From Phyllobacterium pellucidum (lineage in GTDB: Bacteria; Pseudomonadota; Alphaproteobacteria; Rhizobiales; Rhizobiaceae): a stretch of DNA of 64,000 nucleotides. The stretch spans positions 144,276-208,275 of the forward strand of contig NZ_JABUMX010000007.1 in NCBI RefSeq assembly GCF_013327855.1, read 5' to 3'. Made by a program: the position numbers and the translations under genes. The notes beneath the pieces are model-generated. The model worked only from the letters and a program-made list of their open reading frames with translations. It ran no database searches and was not told the DNA's origin. Each line of letters opens with the position of its first letter. Position 1 is the first letter of the stretch. Shown here in pieces: positions 1-8,836 of the stretch.

Positions 1-933
1 TTTTTGTCCGGTTTTGGCAAGCACGGCCTCATTGATCAAAGCAGTATGGTCTTCATAAGTCGGCTTGATCGGAGCAAGACTTGCTGGCGACTTGCCGGCA
101 ATGATCTCCGCTGCAAGCTTTGCCGCATTCTGCCCGACCTTGGTGTACGAGACCTCGAAAGCTGCAGCAACGAGACCGTCACGTACCGCCTGTGCCGATG
201 CGTTGACGATCGGAATGTTGACCGAGAGGGCGGCTGCGGCAACGGCGGGCACAGCTGGCTGAACCAGGTTCGAGCCCGGAACGTAGATGACGTCCGCCTT
301 GCCGGCGAGCGAGCTGACGCGGATCGGAATATCGTTGGTGTTGTCGAGGCCGACTTCGACTAGCTCCATGCCTTCGGCCTTAGCGGCTTCCTTGATCAGC
401 TTGAGCACGGCAACGTCGTTGTCTTCGCCCGGATTGTAGAGATAGGCGAGGCGCTTGGCATCGGGCAGCAGCTTGCGGATGAACTTGACCACTGAGCTGA
501 CGTCCTGCAAATCCGACGCGCCAGTCATGCCGGTGTCGCCAGCTTCCCAGGATGGCGTCAGCTTTGCTGCGACCGGATCGGTCACCGCTGCGAAGACGAC
601 TGGCGTGCCGGAATTGCCGACGATCTGGCGCGCGCCCTGTGCGACCGGAGTGGTGACGGCGAGGATGAGCTTCGGGCTTCCCGAAACGAGCTTCGTGACC
701 ATTTGCGGGATGAGGGTCGCATCGAAATTGACCTGCAACTCATCATAGACAGCATCGGCAACGCCGAGTTTCGCCAATTCCGCCTTGAACGAGGTCACGG
801 TTTCGTCGAGCTGCGGATGCTTGCCGAACTGGGCAATGCCGATTTTCGTTTCGGCTGAGGCCACGCCTATGTGCAGGCTAAGGCCGAGTGCTGCCGCGAG
901 CGCAGTGCGCACCGCATATTTTGCGCCAATCAT
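1..933 (-). CDS. ABC transporter substrate-binding protein, TrpX/ABC_sub_bind type (3' end cut by window)
   Basis: The reverse strand stays open from an ATG at 933 to the left edge (311 codons), so the C-terminus is missing. It opens with a Sec-type signal peptide (MIGAKYAVRT followed by an Ala/Leu-rich stretch ending in ASA) and continues as a two-lobed periplasmic binding protein. Segments such as LILAVTTPVAQGA, PVVFAAVTDPVAAKL and YNPGEDN are typical of the ABC_sub_bind family (PF04392), which includes the tryptophan/tyrosine-associated TrpX group. It is transcribed away from a GntR regulator and the kynU-kynA operon. That context suggests, by inference, that it binds tryptophan, kynurenine or a related aromatic compound. 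Permease and ATPase genes would lie beyond the edge. Family call is firm; ligand is not. Confidence 0.75.
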   Translation of the reverse strand, partial: MIGAKYAVRTALAAALGLSLHIGVASAETKIGIAQFGKHPQLDETVTSFKAELAKLGVADAVYDELQVNFDATLIPQMVTKLVSGSPKLILAVTTPVAQGARQIVGNSGTPVVFAAVTDPVAAKLTPSWEAGDTGMTGASDLQDVSSVVKFIRKLLPDAKRLAYLYNPGEDNDVAVLKLIKEAAKAEGMELVEVGLDNTNDIPIRVSSLAGKADVIYVPGSNLVQPAVPAVAAAALSVNIPIVNASAQAVRDGLVAAAFEVSYTKVGQNAAKLAAEIIAGKSPASLAPIKPTYEDHTALINEAVLAKTGQK

Positions 934-981
934 CGAATGTCTCCCTTTTTTGTGTGTTCCAACCCCTGAGGCTTGAAAATA

Positions 982-1006
982 GTATAACAAGCGTGAAATG
1001 ATATAC
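982..1006. promoter_or_regulatory. Imperfect inverted repeat, candidate GntR operator
   Basis: GTATAAC and GATATAC (6 of 7 positions symmetric) flank an 11-base spacer in the 106-base space between the divergent binding-protein gene and the GntR gene. FCD-type GntR proteins usually bind short AT-rich palindromes in such divergent promoters. The site lies where it could control both directions. This is inferred from symmetry and position only. Confidence 0.4.
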
Positions 1007-1039
1007 AATACAAAATGGGGCAAACCCACAGAGGGAACG

Positions 1040-1783
1040 ATGGCCGAGAGCGTCAAATCGGACAGCCTTTACGCGGCGCTGCGATCGCGCATTCTCAATG
1101 GAAGATTGCGTCCGGGCCAGTCGTTGCGGCTACGCGCGCTTGCCGAGGAATTGGGCGGCAGCGCAACACCTGTTCGAGAAGCGCTCAATCGCCTGCATGC
1201 CGAAAACTTCGTGACGACCGAAGCCAACAAGGGCTTCCGTGTTGCAACTGTAACGCTCGAGGAACTTGAAGATCTGGAATCGGCCCGCGCTGCGATCGAA
1301 ACCCAGCTGCTGCTGCGATCGATCGACAAGGGCGAGCGCGACTGGGAAGCGCGCCTCGTCAGCGCCCATTACCGGCTGTCGAAATGCGAGGTTCCCAACT
1401 CATTTTCCCAATCGGAAGCAATCGATCTTTGGGACGCCGCACATACGGAGTTCCACTTCGCCCTGATTGACGGCGCCGCCTCACTCTGGCTGATGAATTT
1501 CGCACGACAGGTCAATGCCCAGCTGCAACGCTACCGCCGACACATCATCCTGCGCATCGATCACCTCAATCGCTCCGCAGCGCAAAATGGCAACGGCTCG
1601 CTGGGCGTCCTGTCACGCGAAGCGCTTGGTATCGATGCGCACACGGCGCTTATGCAGGCGGCGCTCGATCGGGACAGATCGAAGGCCGAGGCCTTGATGC
1701 TCGACCACGTGCGTCTCGCCAAGGACGCCTTTTTGAAACTTGCCAAGGCCAGCGGCATTTCCGGCATTGATGCCGCCGCCTGA
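1040..1783 (+). CDS. GntR family transcriptional regulator, FCD subfamily
   Basis: A 247-residue regulator. The N-terminal winged helix-turn-helix (about residues 5-70) contains LRPGQSLRLRALAEELGGSA and TPVREALNRL, the usual GntR signature. The C-terminal helical FCD domain follows, with the HTEFHFAL metal/ligand region and a closing AHTALMQAALDRD segment. I place the start at the ATG at 1040, which follows GAGGGA. An upstream in-frame ATG at 998 lies inside the dyad at 982-1006 and has no ribosome site. The stop is 14 bases before kynU, so it probably heads the kynU-kynA operon and responds to a tryptophan catabolite, repressing that operon and the divergent binding-protein gene (inference). 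Confidence 0.85.
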   Translation: MAESVKSDSLYAALRSRILNGRLRPGQSLRLRALAEELGGSATPVREALNRLHAENFVTTEANKGFRVATVTLEELEDLESARAAIETQLLLRSIDKGERDWEARLVSAHYRLSKCEVPNSFSQSEAIDLWDAAHTEFHFALIDGAASLWLMNFARQVNAQLQRYRRHIILRIDHLNRSAAQNGNGSLGVLSREALGIDAHTALMQAALDRDRSKAEALMLDHVRLAKDAFLKLAKASGISGIDAAA

Positions 1784-1797
1784 CGAACAGGGACACC

Positions 1798-3045
1798 ATG
1801 GATAATACCACCCAAAGAATTGACGCCGCGGCGGCAGATCGTTCCGATCCGCTTCGTGGTTTTCGCGAACGCTTCCATTTGCCGGAGGGCGTCATATACC
1901 TCGACGGCAATTCGCTCGGCGCTTTGCCTGAATCCGTCCGCCAGCGTGTGTTGAACACGATCGACAAGGAGTGGGGCGTCGATCTCATCCGCAGCTGGAA
2001 TACCGCCGACTGGGTGCACCTTCCACAACGTGTTGGCGCCTGCATAGCCCGCATCATCGGTGCGGAGGAGGGGGCCGTCGTCGCCGCTGACAGCACATCG
2101 ATCAATCTGTTCAAGGTGCTTTCAGCCGCCCTCGACTTGAACCCCGGCCGCAGCAAGATCGTCTCCGAGCGCGAAAACTTCCCCACAGACCTCTATATCG
2201 CGGAGGGCGTCGCCAAGCAGATCGGCAAGGGTCACCGGCTGGTTCTGTCGGATTCGCCCGAGGATATCCCAGGATTGCTCGATGAAGACGTCGCGGTGCT
2301 CATGCTGACGCACGTCAATTATCGCACCGGCTATCGCTACGACATGGCGGCACTGACGCGCGCCGCCCATGACAAGGGCATTCTCGTCATCTGGGATCTG
2401 GCACATTCGGCAGGCGCAATGCCGGTCGATCTAAGCGGAGCCGAGGCGGATTTCGCCATTGGCTGTGGCTATAAATACCTCAACGGCGGTCCGGGCGCTC
2501 CTGCCTTCCTCTACGTCAATCCTCGGCATCACGGCGGCTTCCGCCAGCCGCTTTCCGGTTGGTTCGGTCACCGTGCGCCGTTCGATTTCGACTCCGCCTA
2601 TACACCTTCCAACAAGATCGAGCAGTATCTATGCGGCACGCCCCCGGTTCTTGCGATGGTCGCCATGGATGAAGCGATGGCCATCTGGGATGACGTCGAC
2701 ATGGCGGCGCTCCGCGCCAAGTCGATAGCGCTTTGCGACCTGTTTATCCAGGAGATCGACAGCTTCGCCGAGCGTCTTGGTTTGCGGCTGGTTACGCCGC
2801 GAGAACCGGAATTGCGCGGCAGCCAGGTCTCTTATTCTTGCGAAAACGGTTATGCGATCATGCAGGCGCTGATTGCGCGCGGCGTGATCGGCGATTTCCG
2901 TGCGCCCGATATTATTCGCTTCGGATTCACGCCGCTTTATCTGAGTTTCGCCGAAGTCGAAAAAGCGGCAGCAATCCTCAAGGACATTCTCGAAACAAGC
3001 GCCTGGGATGCGCCGGAATTCCACGTCCGGGGCGCCGTGACATGA
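1798..3045 (+). CDS. kynU: Kynureninase
   Basis: PLP-dependent hydrolase (415 residues, normal length) that splits kynurenine to anthranilate and alanine, or 3-hydroxykynurenine to 3-hydroxyanthranilate. It has the class V aminotransferase fold. [11 protein letters not shown] near residue 34 is the kynureninase N-terminal signature, D200 in [11 protein letters not shown] holds the PLP pyridine nitrogen, and K226 in [12 protein letters not shown] is the Schiff-base lysine. It sits 14 bases after the GntR gene, and its TGA overlaps the kynA ATG by four bases, so translation is coupled. No kynurenine formamidase gene is seen beside it; kynB must lie elsewhere or another hydrolase does that step. 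Confidence 0.95.
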   Translation: MDNTTQRIDAAAADRSDPLRGFRERFHLPEGVIYLDGNSLGALPESVRQRVLNTIDKEWGVDLIRSWNTADWVHLPQRVGACIARIIGAEEGAVVAADSTSINLFKVLSAALDLNPGRSKIVSERENFPTDLYIAEGVAKQIGKGHRLVLSDSPEDIPGLLDEDVAVLMLTHVNYRTGYRYDMAALTRAAHDKGILVIWDLAHSAGAMPVDLSGAEADFAIGCGYKYLNGGPGAPAFLYVNPRHHGGFRQPLSGWFGHRAPFDFDSAYTPSNKIEQYLCGTPPVLAMVAMDEAMAIWDDVDMAALRAKSIALCDLFIQEIDSFAERLGLRLVTPREPELRGSQVSYSCENGYAIMQALIARGVIGDFRAPDIIRFGFTPLYLSFAEVEKAAAILKDILETSAWDAPEFHVRGAVT

Positions 3046-3881
3046 CGCGTACGCCTTACGATCCGGAACAGGAAGGCGCGCAGATGATGTTCGATGGGCG
3101 AATGTCCTATGGCGACTATCTGCGCCTCGACAGGATTCTTTCAGCGCAAACGCCGCTGTCCGACGCTCATGACGAAATGCTGTTCATCGTGCAGCACCAG
3201 GCATCAGAGATCTGGATGCGCCTCGTCATTCACGAACTGACATCGGTTTGCCAGCACATTGCAAGCGATGATCTCGCGCCGTCCTTCAAGATGCTTGCGC
3301 GGGTTTCGCGCATTCTCGATCAGCTCAATTCGGCATGGGATGTGCTGCGCACCATGACGCCGAGCGAATACACGACGTTCCGCGAAGCCCTCGGCATGTC
3401 GTCTGGATTCCAGTCGTTCCAATACCGTGCGATCGAGTTCCTTGCCGGCAACAAGAACGCGGCGATGATGCGCCCGCATGAGCACAAGCCGGACATTCAC
3501 GCCTGGCTCAAGGACATCCTGCACAAGCCCAGCATCTATGACGAATCCCTGCGGCTCCTCGCGCGCAAGGGCTTTGCCATCGATCACGCCGTACTGGAGC
3601 GTGACTGGTCGCGGCCTTACCAGCCCAATGAGAGCGTCCGCAATGCCTGGCTCCAAATCTATCGCGATCCCGAAGCAAATTGGTCCCTCTACGAACTTGC
3701 CGAAAAGCTCGTCGATTTCGAGGATTACTTTCGGCGCTGGCGCTTCAACCATGTGACGACGGTCGAGCGCATCATCGGGTTCAAGACCGGCACGGGCGGC
3801 ACATCCGGCGTCAACTATCTGCGCAAGATGCTCGAAGTGGTGCTGTTTCCCGAACTCTGGAACGTGCGGACCGAGCTTTAG
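3042..3881 (+). CDS. kynA: Tryptophan 2,3-dioxygenase
   Basis: Heme dioxygenase that opens the indole ring of L-tryptophan to N-formylkynurenine, the first step of the kynurenine route. The 279-residue length fits bacterial enzymes. H52 in [11 protein letters not shown] is the active-site distal histidine, and H237 in [15 protein letters not shown] is the expected proximal heme ligand. The [16 protein letters not shown] segment near the C-terminus is the conserved substrate loop. The ATG overlaps the kynU stop (ATGA at 3042-3045). An in-frame upstream extension exists, but it lies inside kynU and has no homology. This is the last gene of the operon; a convergent gene ends 27 bases downstream. 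Confidence 0.95.
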   Translation: MTRTPYDPEQEGAQMMFDGRMSYGDYLRLDRILSAQTPLSDAHDEMLFIVQHQASEIWMRLVIHELTSVCQHIASDDLAPSFKMLARVSRILDQLNSAWDVLRTMTPSEYTTFREALGMSSGFQSFQYRAIEFLAGNKNAAMMRPHEHKPDIHAWLKDILHKPSIYDESLRLLARKGFAIDHAVLERDWSRPYQPNESVRNAWLQIYRDPEANWSLYELAEKLVDFEDYFRRWRFNHVTTVERIIGFKTGTGGTSGVNYLRKMLEVVLFPELWNVRTEL

Positions 3882-3907
3882 CTTATTCGTCGAGATAGAA
3901 TTGCTGC

Positions 3908-4282
3908 CTAGGCTGCCCGCTTGTCGATCATCACGCAGTCCATCGCCGATTTTGCATGGACCTGGTTACTGTGCGCAAAACCATGTTTGGCAATTGCTGC
4001 AAGATCGTCATCGGGCCGGATTGGCCGCGACCACCAGTTTTCATTGAGTTTCCAGCCTTGGGCAGCGGCGCTTTCGATATCGGCGCTGTCAGGACGCAGT
4101 ACACAGGATTCGTGCACGATGCGCGCATCCGGCGACCGTCTCATCATAATTTGCCGGCCACGCTTGAGCGCACTCGCTTCATCATCTTCAATAACAAGCT
4201 GATGATAAAGATGACGTGTCTGTTTATACTTCGTCAGATAAGCGAACTTGACTTGATATGCTGGCAAAACCTTCTCCTGCAT
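3908..4282 (-). CDS. Hypothetical protein (about 124 residues)
   Basis: I do not recognise the family. The frame starts with ATG at 4282; a TTG at 4306 is the other possible start. It encodes a soluble, mildly basic protein with no signal peptide or membrane segment. It contains a Tyr/Lys/His-rich N-terminal third (AYLTKYKQTRHLYHQL), a middle with RRSPDARIVHESCVL, and a Trp-rich patch GWKLNENWWSRP. No good ribosome site precedes either start. It is convergent with kynA and has its own 189-base upstream region. Codon use looks like its neighbours. It could be a small unannotated protein or a chance frame. Confidence 0.4.
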   Translation of the reverse strand: MQEKVLPAYQVKFAYLTKYKQTRHLYHQLVIEDDEASALKRGRQIMMRRSPDARIVHESCVLRPDSADIESAAAQGWKLNENWWSRPIRPDDDLAAIAKHGFAHSNQVHAKSAMDCVMIDKRAA

Positions 4283-4471
4283 CAAAGACTCAACCGCGTT
4301 AACCAATTCTTAATATTGTTTGCGATGCAGTCTTTTTCAAGGATGTCGGGGTTTTGCACAGATTAATTTATCGATGACGCACTCAAGCAACGTATTGATT
4401 AGCCTCGGTCTTCTCCAGTCGTTCCGAAAGCGAAATGAATGGGATCGACTACATGGATCCTCTCTTCTCGC
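4283..4471. other. Intergenic region, no clear element
   Basis: 189 bases between the start of the small hypothetical gene and the end of the DRL-like gene. The left part is AT-rich (around 4300-4400) and could hold the promoter of the hypothetical gene. I see no strong inverted repeat or terminator. Confidence 0.3.
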
Positions 4472-5791
4472 TCACGCGCCGTAGACGAGCTTGTCCTGGC
4501 GGGCGCGCAGTTCGACGATCTTCGAGCCTGGCACCGGCGCGGCATTTGCGCTGGTGATGAGTTCGCCCTTGCGGATCGGCGCCGTGACGGTGCCGCCCTG
4601 CAGAAGCCCGCAGGGGATCGCCCCCGCTTCACGCGCTTCCGCCGCGGTCATGATCCAGGCGCGATAGCAATATTCGCCGATGGCATCGAGCTTCTCGCCC
4701 GGCTGCATGTCCTTCTTGGCGACGGCGCAGACCTCGGCAACGGGCTTGGCCAGCGGCACCATGTCGGGCTTGCCGTAAAGGACGACACGGGCGCAGGTCA
4801 GCGGTACTTCGAGCGAAGTCAGGTGATAGGGCCGGTGGAAGGTGAAGTACGGGCCCTTGCCCATCTTCAGGTCTTCCATGCGCTCGGAAATGCGCGGATG
4901 CGACATGTCGGCGACGACGAAGACGCCGGGGGCAACGCCCTTGCCGATCGAATAGTCGACGACCCCGACCCGTGAGAGCACGCCACCATCCTTTTCCGGG
5001 ATCAGCGTCTTCGACAACTGGTCGAGCGTTGCCGCCGGACCGTGCATGCCGGGCTTGTCGGGCACGAGCCCGGTGGCATTGGCGATCGCCGCCATTTCCA
5101 CCATGGTCTTCGAGCCGTCGACGAACTCGACCAGCATGCGCACGTTCATGTGCCGGCGTTCGGCTTCCTCGGCATAGTCGTCGGGAATGGCATCGATGTT
5201 GAGCGGGTTGTTCTTGCCCTTGCCGGCGGCGACGATCGGATGGCCCATGGCCGAGACGAATTCGATGAGTTCCATGCACGACGACGGCTCGTCGCCGGCG
5301 CCGAGCGAGTAGGTGACGCCGAGCCGGTCGGCCTCGCTCTTCAGATAGGCCCCGATGGTCACGTCCGCCTCGACATTCATCATCACGAGGTGCTTGCCGT
5401 GCTCCATTGCCCGCAGGCCGATCTCGGCCCCGACCGCCGGAACCCCGGTCGCATCGATGACGACGTCGATGAGGTCGTTTTCAAGGATGAGATTGGCATC
5501 GTCGGTGACGGCAACCTTGCCGGCCTCCATCGCCGCCGTCAGCGCCGTGGCATTGGCGACCTCGCGGCCATGGCCGCTCTCCTGGTAGGCGATGTCGACG
5601 GCTTTCAGCGCATTCGGCAGCTTCAGTTCCGAGATCGCGCCGATCTCGATGCCCGGCATGTGCGCCACGCGCGTCACGATATCGGTGCCCATCTCGCCCG
5701 AACCAATCAGCCCGATGCGGATCGGCCGCCCGGCATCCGCCCGCGCCTGCATGTCTCGCGCCAGTCCCGTCAGTGCAACATTGGTGCTCAT
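4472..5791 (-). CDS. COG4091 oxidoreductase: DRL (DXR-II)-like / predicted homoserine dehydrogenase with SAF domain
   Basis: A 439-residue NAD(P)-dependent enzyme. The N-terminal Rossmann fold begins at GLIGSGEMG (residues 27-35). A catalytic middle follows, with MNVEADVTIG (about 138-147) and GDEPSSCMEL (166-175), and the C-terminal SAF-like domain contains AKKDMQPGEKLDAIG. This architecture is COG4091, whose Brucella abortus member DRL replaces DXR in the MEP isoprenoid pathway; other members have undefined roles. A good ribosome site (GGAGG) precedes the ATG at 5791. Only 53 bases without a terminator separate it from galM, so it may be the last gene of the galactofuranose-type operon. That favours a sugar-related oxidation as the alternative to DXR-II. 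Confidence 0.75.
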   Translation of the reverse strand: MSTNVALTGLARDMQARADAGRPIRIGLIGSGEMGTDIVTRVAHMPGIEIGAISELKLPNALKAVDIAYQESGHGREVANATALTAAMEAGKVAVTDDANLILENDLIDVVIDATGVPAVGAEIGLRAMEHGKHLVMMNVEADVTIGAYLKSEADRLGVTYSLGAGDEPSSCMELIEFVSAMGHPIVAAGKGKNNPLNIDAIPDDYAEEAERRHMNVRMLVEFVDGSKTMVEMAAIANATGLVPDKPGMHGPAATLDQLSKTLIPEKDGGVLSRVGVVDYSIGKGVAPGVFVVADMSHPRISERMEDLKMGKGPYFTFHRPYHLTSLEVPLTCARVVLYGKPDMVPLAKPVAEVCAVAKKDMQPGEKLDAIGEYCYRAWIMTAAEAREAGAIPCGLLQGGTVTAPIRKGELITSANAAPVPGSKIVELRARQDKLVYGA

Positions 5792-5844
5792 CTGATTATC
5801 CTCCGGTTTGATGGGACCGGAATAGGACGGCAGGAGGCGATTGT

Positions 5845-6864
5845 CTAGGAACTGTGGAAGCGAAATTCCGTGCGTTGCCGGTAGGTTTCGCCGGGCATGA
5901 GGATCGTGCTAGGAAAATGTGGCTGGTTGGGACTGTCAGGGAAATGCTGCGCTTCAAGACACAGTCCGGCGAACCGCCCGTAGTTTCTGCCGCCAAGACC
6001 GGCAAGCGAAGGAATCATCGCGCCGTCGTAGAACTGCAGGCCGGGCTCGCTGGTATGAACTTGCATGGCAAGGCCATTGCCGCCGGCAAGCGACGCGGCA
6101 AATCGCATGCCCTGGCTCAACGGTTCGGAGAGGACGAAATTGTGGTCATAGGGCGTCGATCCCACGACGGCAATGCGGCGCGCCAAGCGGAAATCGTAAG
6201 GCGAACCGGCGACCGGAGCGATCTCCCCGGTGGGAATGAGACCCGCATCGACCGGTGTATAGACGTCGGCGAGGATGCGCAGGCGGTGATCGCGAATGTC
6301 GTTCGAACCGTCGAGGTTGAAATAGCTGTGCTGCGCGAAATTCGCGACCGTCGGCGCATCGGCCGTCGCTTCGATATCGACGCGCAGCGTCGCATCTTCC
6401 ACGAACCGATACGTGCAGCGCACATCGAGATTGCCTGGGAAACCCTGATCGCAGTCCGGAAGGTGGAGGGTGAGGGTTACCGCACTTTCGTCGTGGTCGA
6501 CGATTTTCCAGAGACGCTGGGAAACGCCGCCGCTGCCCCCATGGAGAGTTTGGACACCCCGTTCATTGCGGTCGAGAACGATGGTCTTGCCGTCGAGCAC
6601 GAAGCTGCCATTGGCGATGCGATTGGCATAACGCCCAACGAGCGCGCCGAAATAGGGTGAGCGCTGGGGGTAGGGGGCGAATTCATCGAAACCGAGCACC
6701 ACGCGCTGGAGCCTGCCGTCGGCAAGCGGGACTTCCAGATCACGGATAACGGCGCCCCAATTCAATATGCGGGCAATCGCGCCCGCTGCAGAGCGAATGA
6801 TGACTTCCGATACCAGGTCGCCCTCGAACTCACCAAAGTCTTTCGTATTTGTGACGCCACGCAA
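5845..6864 (-). CDS. galM: Aldose 1-epimerase (mutarotase)
   Basis: Interconverts alpha and beta anomers of galactose and related aldoses. The 339-residue protein has the family's beta-sandwich signatures: GRYANRIANG, LHGG with H108, FAQHSYFNLDG with catalytic acid H179, and LCLEAQHFPDSPN with catalytic base E304. The start is a TTG at 6864, two bases from the end of the upstream permease gene's stop and preceded by AGGAGA at nine bases. No in-frame ATG fits the fold. Its place as the gene after the two permeases suggests the imported sugar is an aldose such as galactose, consistent with a YtfQ-type importer. Confidence 0.9.
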   Translation of the reverse strand: MRGVTNTKDFGEFEGDLVSEVIIRSAAGAIARILNWGAVIRDLEVPLADGRLQRVVLGFDEFAPYPQRSPYFGALVGRYANRIANGSFVLDGKTIVLDRNERGVQTLHGGSGGVSQRLWKIVDHDESAVTLTLHLPDCDQGFPGNLDVRCTYRFVEDATLRVDIEATADAPTVANFAQHSYFNLDGSNDIRDHRLRILADVYTPVDAGLIPTGEIAPVAGSPYDFRLARRIAVVGSTPYDHNFVLSEPLSQGMRFAASLAGGNGLAMQVHTSEPGLQFYDGAMIPSLAGLGGRNYGRFAGLCLEAQHFPDSPNQPHFPSTILMPGETYRQRTEFRFHSS

Positions 6865-6866
6865 AA

Positions 6867-7844
6867 TCAGTGTTCTCCTGCAACGGTTCGGCTGCGCGCG
6901 GCAAGCTTTGCCTGCAGCATGACGACGACGAGCAGGAAGAGCCCGCGGATGACCGACTGCCAGTAAGCCGAAAGCGATATCCAGCCCTTGCCGTTCTCGA
7001 AATTGAGGACATTGAACAGGATGCCCAAAAGGAGCACGCCGGCAAGTGTCGCCCCGACCGAGCCGACGCCGCCTGTCAGCAACGTGCCGCCGACAACGAC
7101 TGCGGCAATGGCAAAAAGCTCCCAGCCGACACCCTCGATAGGCTGGCCGGCGCCGAATTGTGAGGCCAGGATCACGCCGGCAAGCCCGGCAAGCCCGCCG
7201 CTTCCGAGGTACACGAGGAACTTGATCCGGTCGGCCGGCAGACCCATAAGGCGCGTCGCGTCCTCATTGCCGCCGACGGCGAGGACGCCGCGACCCGTTC
7301 CCGTGAAGTTCAGGACGATCCAGCCAATGAGATAGGCGAGCATCGCGATCCATGCGGGAATGGGAAAACCGAGGAAATTGTCTTGTCCGATCGACGTGAA
7401 GCCGCTGTCATAGGATACGGATACCGACTGATTGTCGGCAAGCAGCAACGCCGTTCCGCTCGCAGCGAGCATCATGGCGAGTGTGGCGACAAAAGGCATT
7501 ATCCGCAGACGCGTCACGAGGATCGCATTGACGAGACCGACGCAGAGGCCAGCACCAACGCCGGCACCAAGTCCGATCCAGACGCCGTAGGGGCTGGCGA
7601 GCGCCGCAACGACACTGCCAAGCGCCGCAGTCGAACCGACCGAAAGATCGATGCCACCGGTCATGATGACGAAGCACATGCCGAGGGCGACAAGCGCAAA
7701 CATGGAGTTGTAGCGAAGCACGCTGGTGATGTTGAAGAAACCGAGAAAATAGTCGTAGCGCGCCCAGCCAAAGAGGACGAGCAAAAGCAACGCAACCACG
7801 ACACCATAACTTCCAAGCAGGGAGATCAATCTGGTTCTGGTCAT
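6867..7844 (-). CDS. yjfF: Sugar ABC transporter permease, YjfF-like
   Basis: Inner-membrane permease (325 residues, about ten hydrophobic segments) of the CUT2 ribose/galactofuranose class. It carries the family core FVIMTGGIDLSVGSTAALG and the EAA-like VGGTLLTGGVGSVGATLAG near the C-terminus. The ATG at 7844 overlaps the stop of the preceding permease gene (ATGA). It is the second of two permeases in the order SBP-ATPase-permease-permease. That order, and the similarity of the binding protein to YtfQ, match E. coli ytfQRT-yjfF. The substrate is inferred from this context. Confidence 0.8.
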   Translation of the reverse strand: MTRTRLISLLGSYGVVVALLLLVLFGWARYDYFLGFFNITSVLRYNSMFALVALGMCFVIMTGGIDLSVGSTAALGSVVAALASPYGVWIGLGAGVGAGLCVGLVNAILVTRLRIMPFVATLAMMLAASGTALLLADNQSVSVSYDSGFTSIGQDNFLGFPIPAWIAMLAYLIGWIVLNFTGTGRGVLAVGGNEDATRLMGLPADRIKFLVYLGSGGLAGLAGVILASQFGAGQPIEGVGWELFAIAAVVVGGTLLTGGVGSVGATLAGVLLLGILFNVLNFENGKGWISLSAYWQSVIRGLFLLVVVMLQAKLAARSRTVAGEH

Positions 7845-8836
7845 GCGCGCCTGCCCTGTTGCTGTATCCAGACGGCGAGCACGATTATGCCAGCCTTGAC
7901 GACGAGGGCCGCTGCGTCCGGCACACCATTGGCGAGCAGCGTATAGCGAACGAGCTGGATAGTCATCGCGCCGAGAAGCGTGCCGATGATGGTTGCCTTC
8001 CCGCCGCTGAGAAGCGTTCCGCCGACCGCGACGGCCGCGATCGCATCGAGCTCCATGCCGAGCCCCACGAGGTTGGCGTCGCTCGACGAGTTGATGGCGA
8101 TGACGATGAGTCCCGCTATCCCCGCGCACAGTCCGCTGATGGCGTAAACCGCCAGCTTCACCTTCGACACCGCGATGCCCGCAAGTTCCGCCGCCCGTTC
8201 ATTGCCGCCAATTGCGATAATCTGCCTGCCGAAGACGGTCCGTCTCAGCACCCAGGCGGCGGCGACGACCAAAAGCGCCATGAGCACCACCTGGACAGGA
8301 ATGCCGAAGATGCGGCCGAGACCGATGAACTGAAATTCCGGCACGCGGAAGGTCTGCAAATTACCGTTGGTCAACACCTGGGCAATGCCGCGCCCGGCGA
8401 TGAAAAGCACGAGTGTCGCGACAATCGGCTGAATGCGGAACTTGGCGATTAGCCAGCCATTAAAAAGTCCAAGCAGCCCGGCAATGCCGACCGAGACGAT
8501 CATTGCCGCAGCAACTGCCAGGCCGACATTGTCGATCGGAATGATCTTGCCCAGGAAGATCATCGGTGCCAGCGCACCTGAAATCGCCATCAGCGAGCCG
8601 ACGGAAAGATCGATACCGCCGGTTGCGATGACGAGCGTCATGCCCACCGCGACGATGACGATGGTGCAAACCTGCGTAAGGTTGACGTTGAGCGTCTGCA
8701 TCGTCGCAAAATTACGGGTAAAAGCAAAATTGAAGAGAAGGAGTGCGACGAGCGCAATCAGGGTACCGTAGCGCGCCATGAAATCCATGGGGATGAAGGG
8801 TCGCGAAACGCTCTGCTGCCGGGTCGTATCGGTCAA
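7841..8836 (-). CDS. ytfT: Sugar ABC transporter permease, YtfT-like
   Basis: A 331-residue CUT2 permease. AVGMTLVIATGGIDLSVG and KFRIQPIVATLVLFIAGRGIAQ follow E. coli YtfT closely in kind, more so than RbsC. It would form a heterodimer with the YjfF-like permease encoded next. The probable start is a TTG at 8836 that overlaps the ATPase stop (TTGA at 8833-8836). An internal ATG (MDFMARYG) is possible if the first 16 residues are not translated. About nine to ten membrane spans are visible. The operon overlap on both sides indicates tight translational coupling. Confidence 0.8.
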   Translation of the reverse strand: MTDTTRQQSVSRPFIPMDFMARYGTLIALVALLLFNFAFTRNFATMQTLNVNLTQVCTIVIVAVGMTLVIATGGIDLSVGSLMAISGALAPMIFLGKIIPIDNVGLAVAAAMIVSVGIAGLLGLFNGWLIAKFRIQPIVATLVLFIAGRGIAQVLTNGNLQTFRVPEFQFIGLGRIFGIPVQVVLMALLVVAAAWVLRRTVFGRQIIAIGGNERAAELAGIAVSKVKLAVYAISGLCAGIAGLIVIAINSSSDANLVGLGMELDAIAAVAVGGTLLSGGKATIIGTLLGAMTIQLVRYTLLANGVPDAAALVVKAGIIVLAVWIQQQGRRA

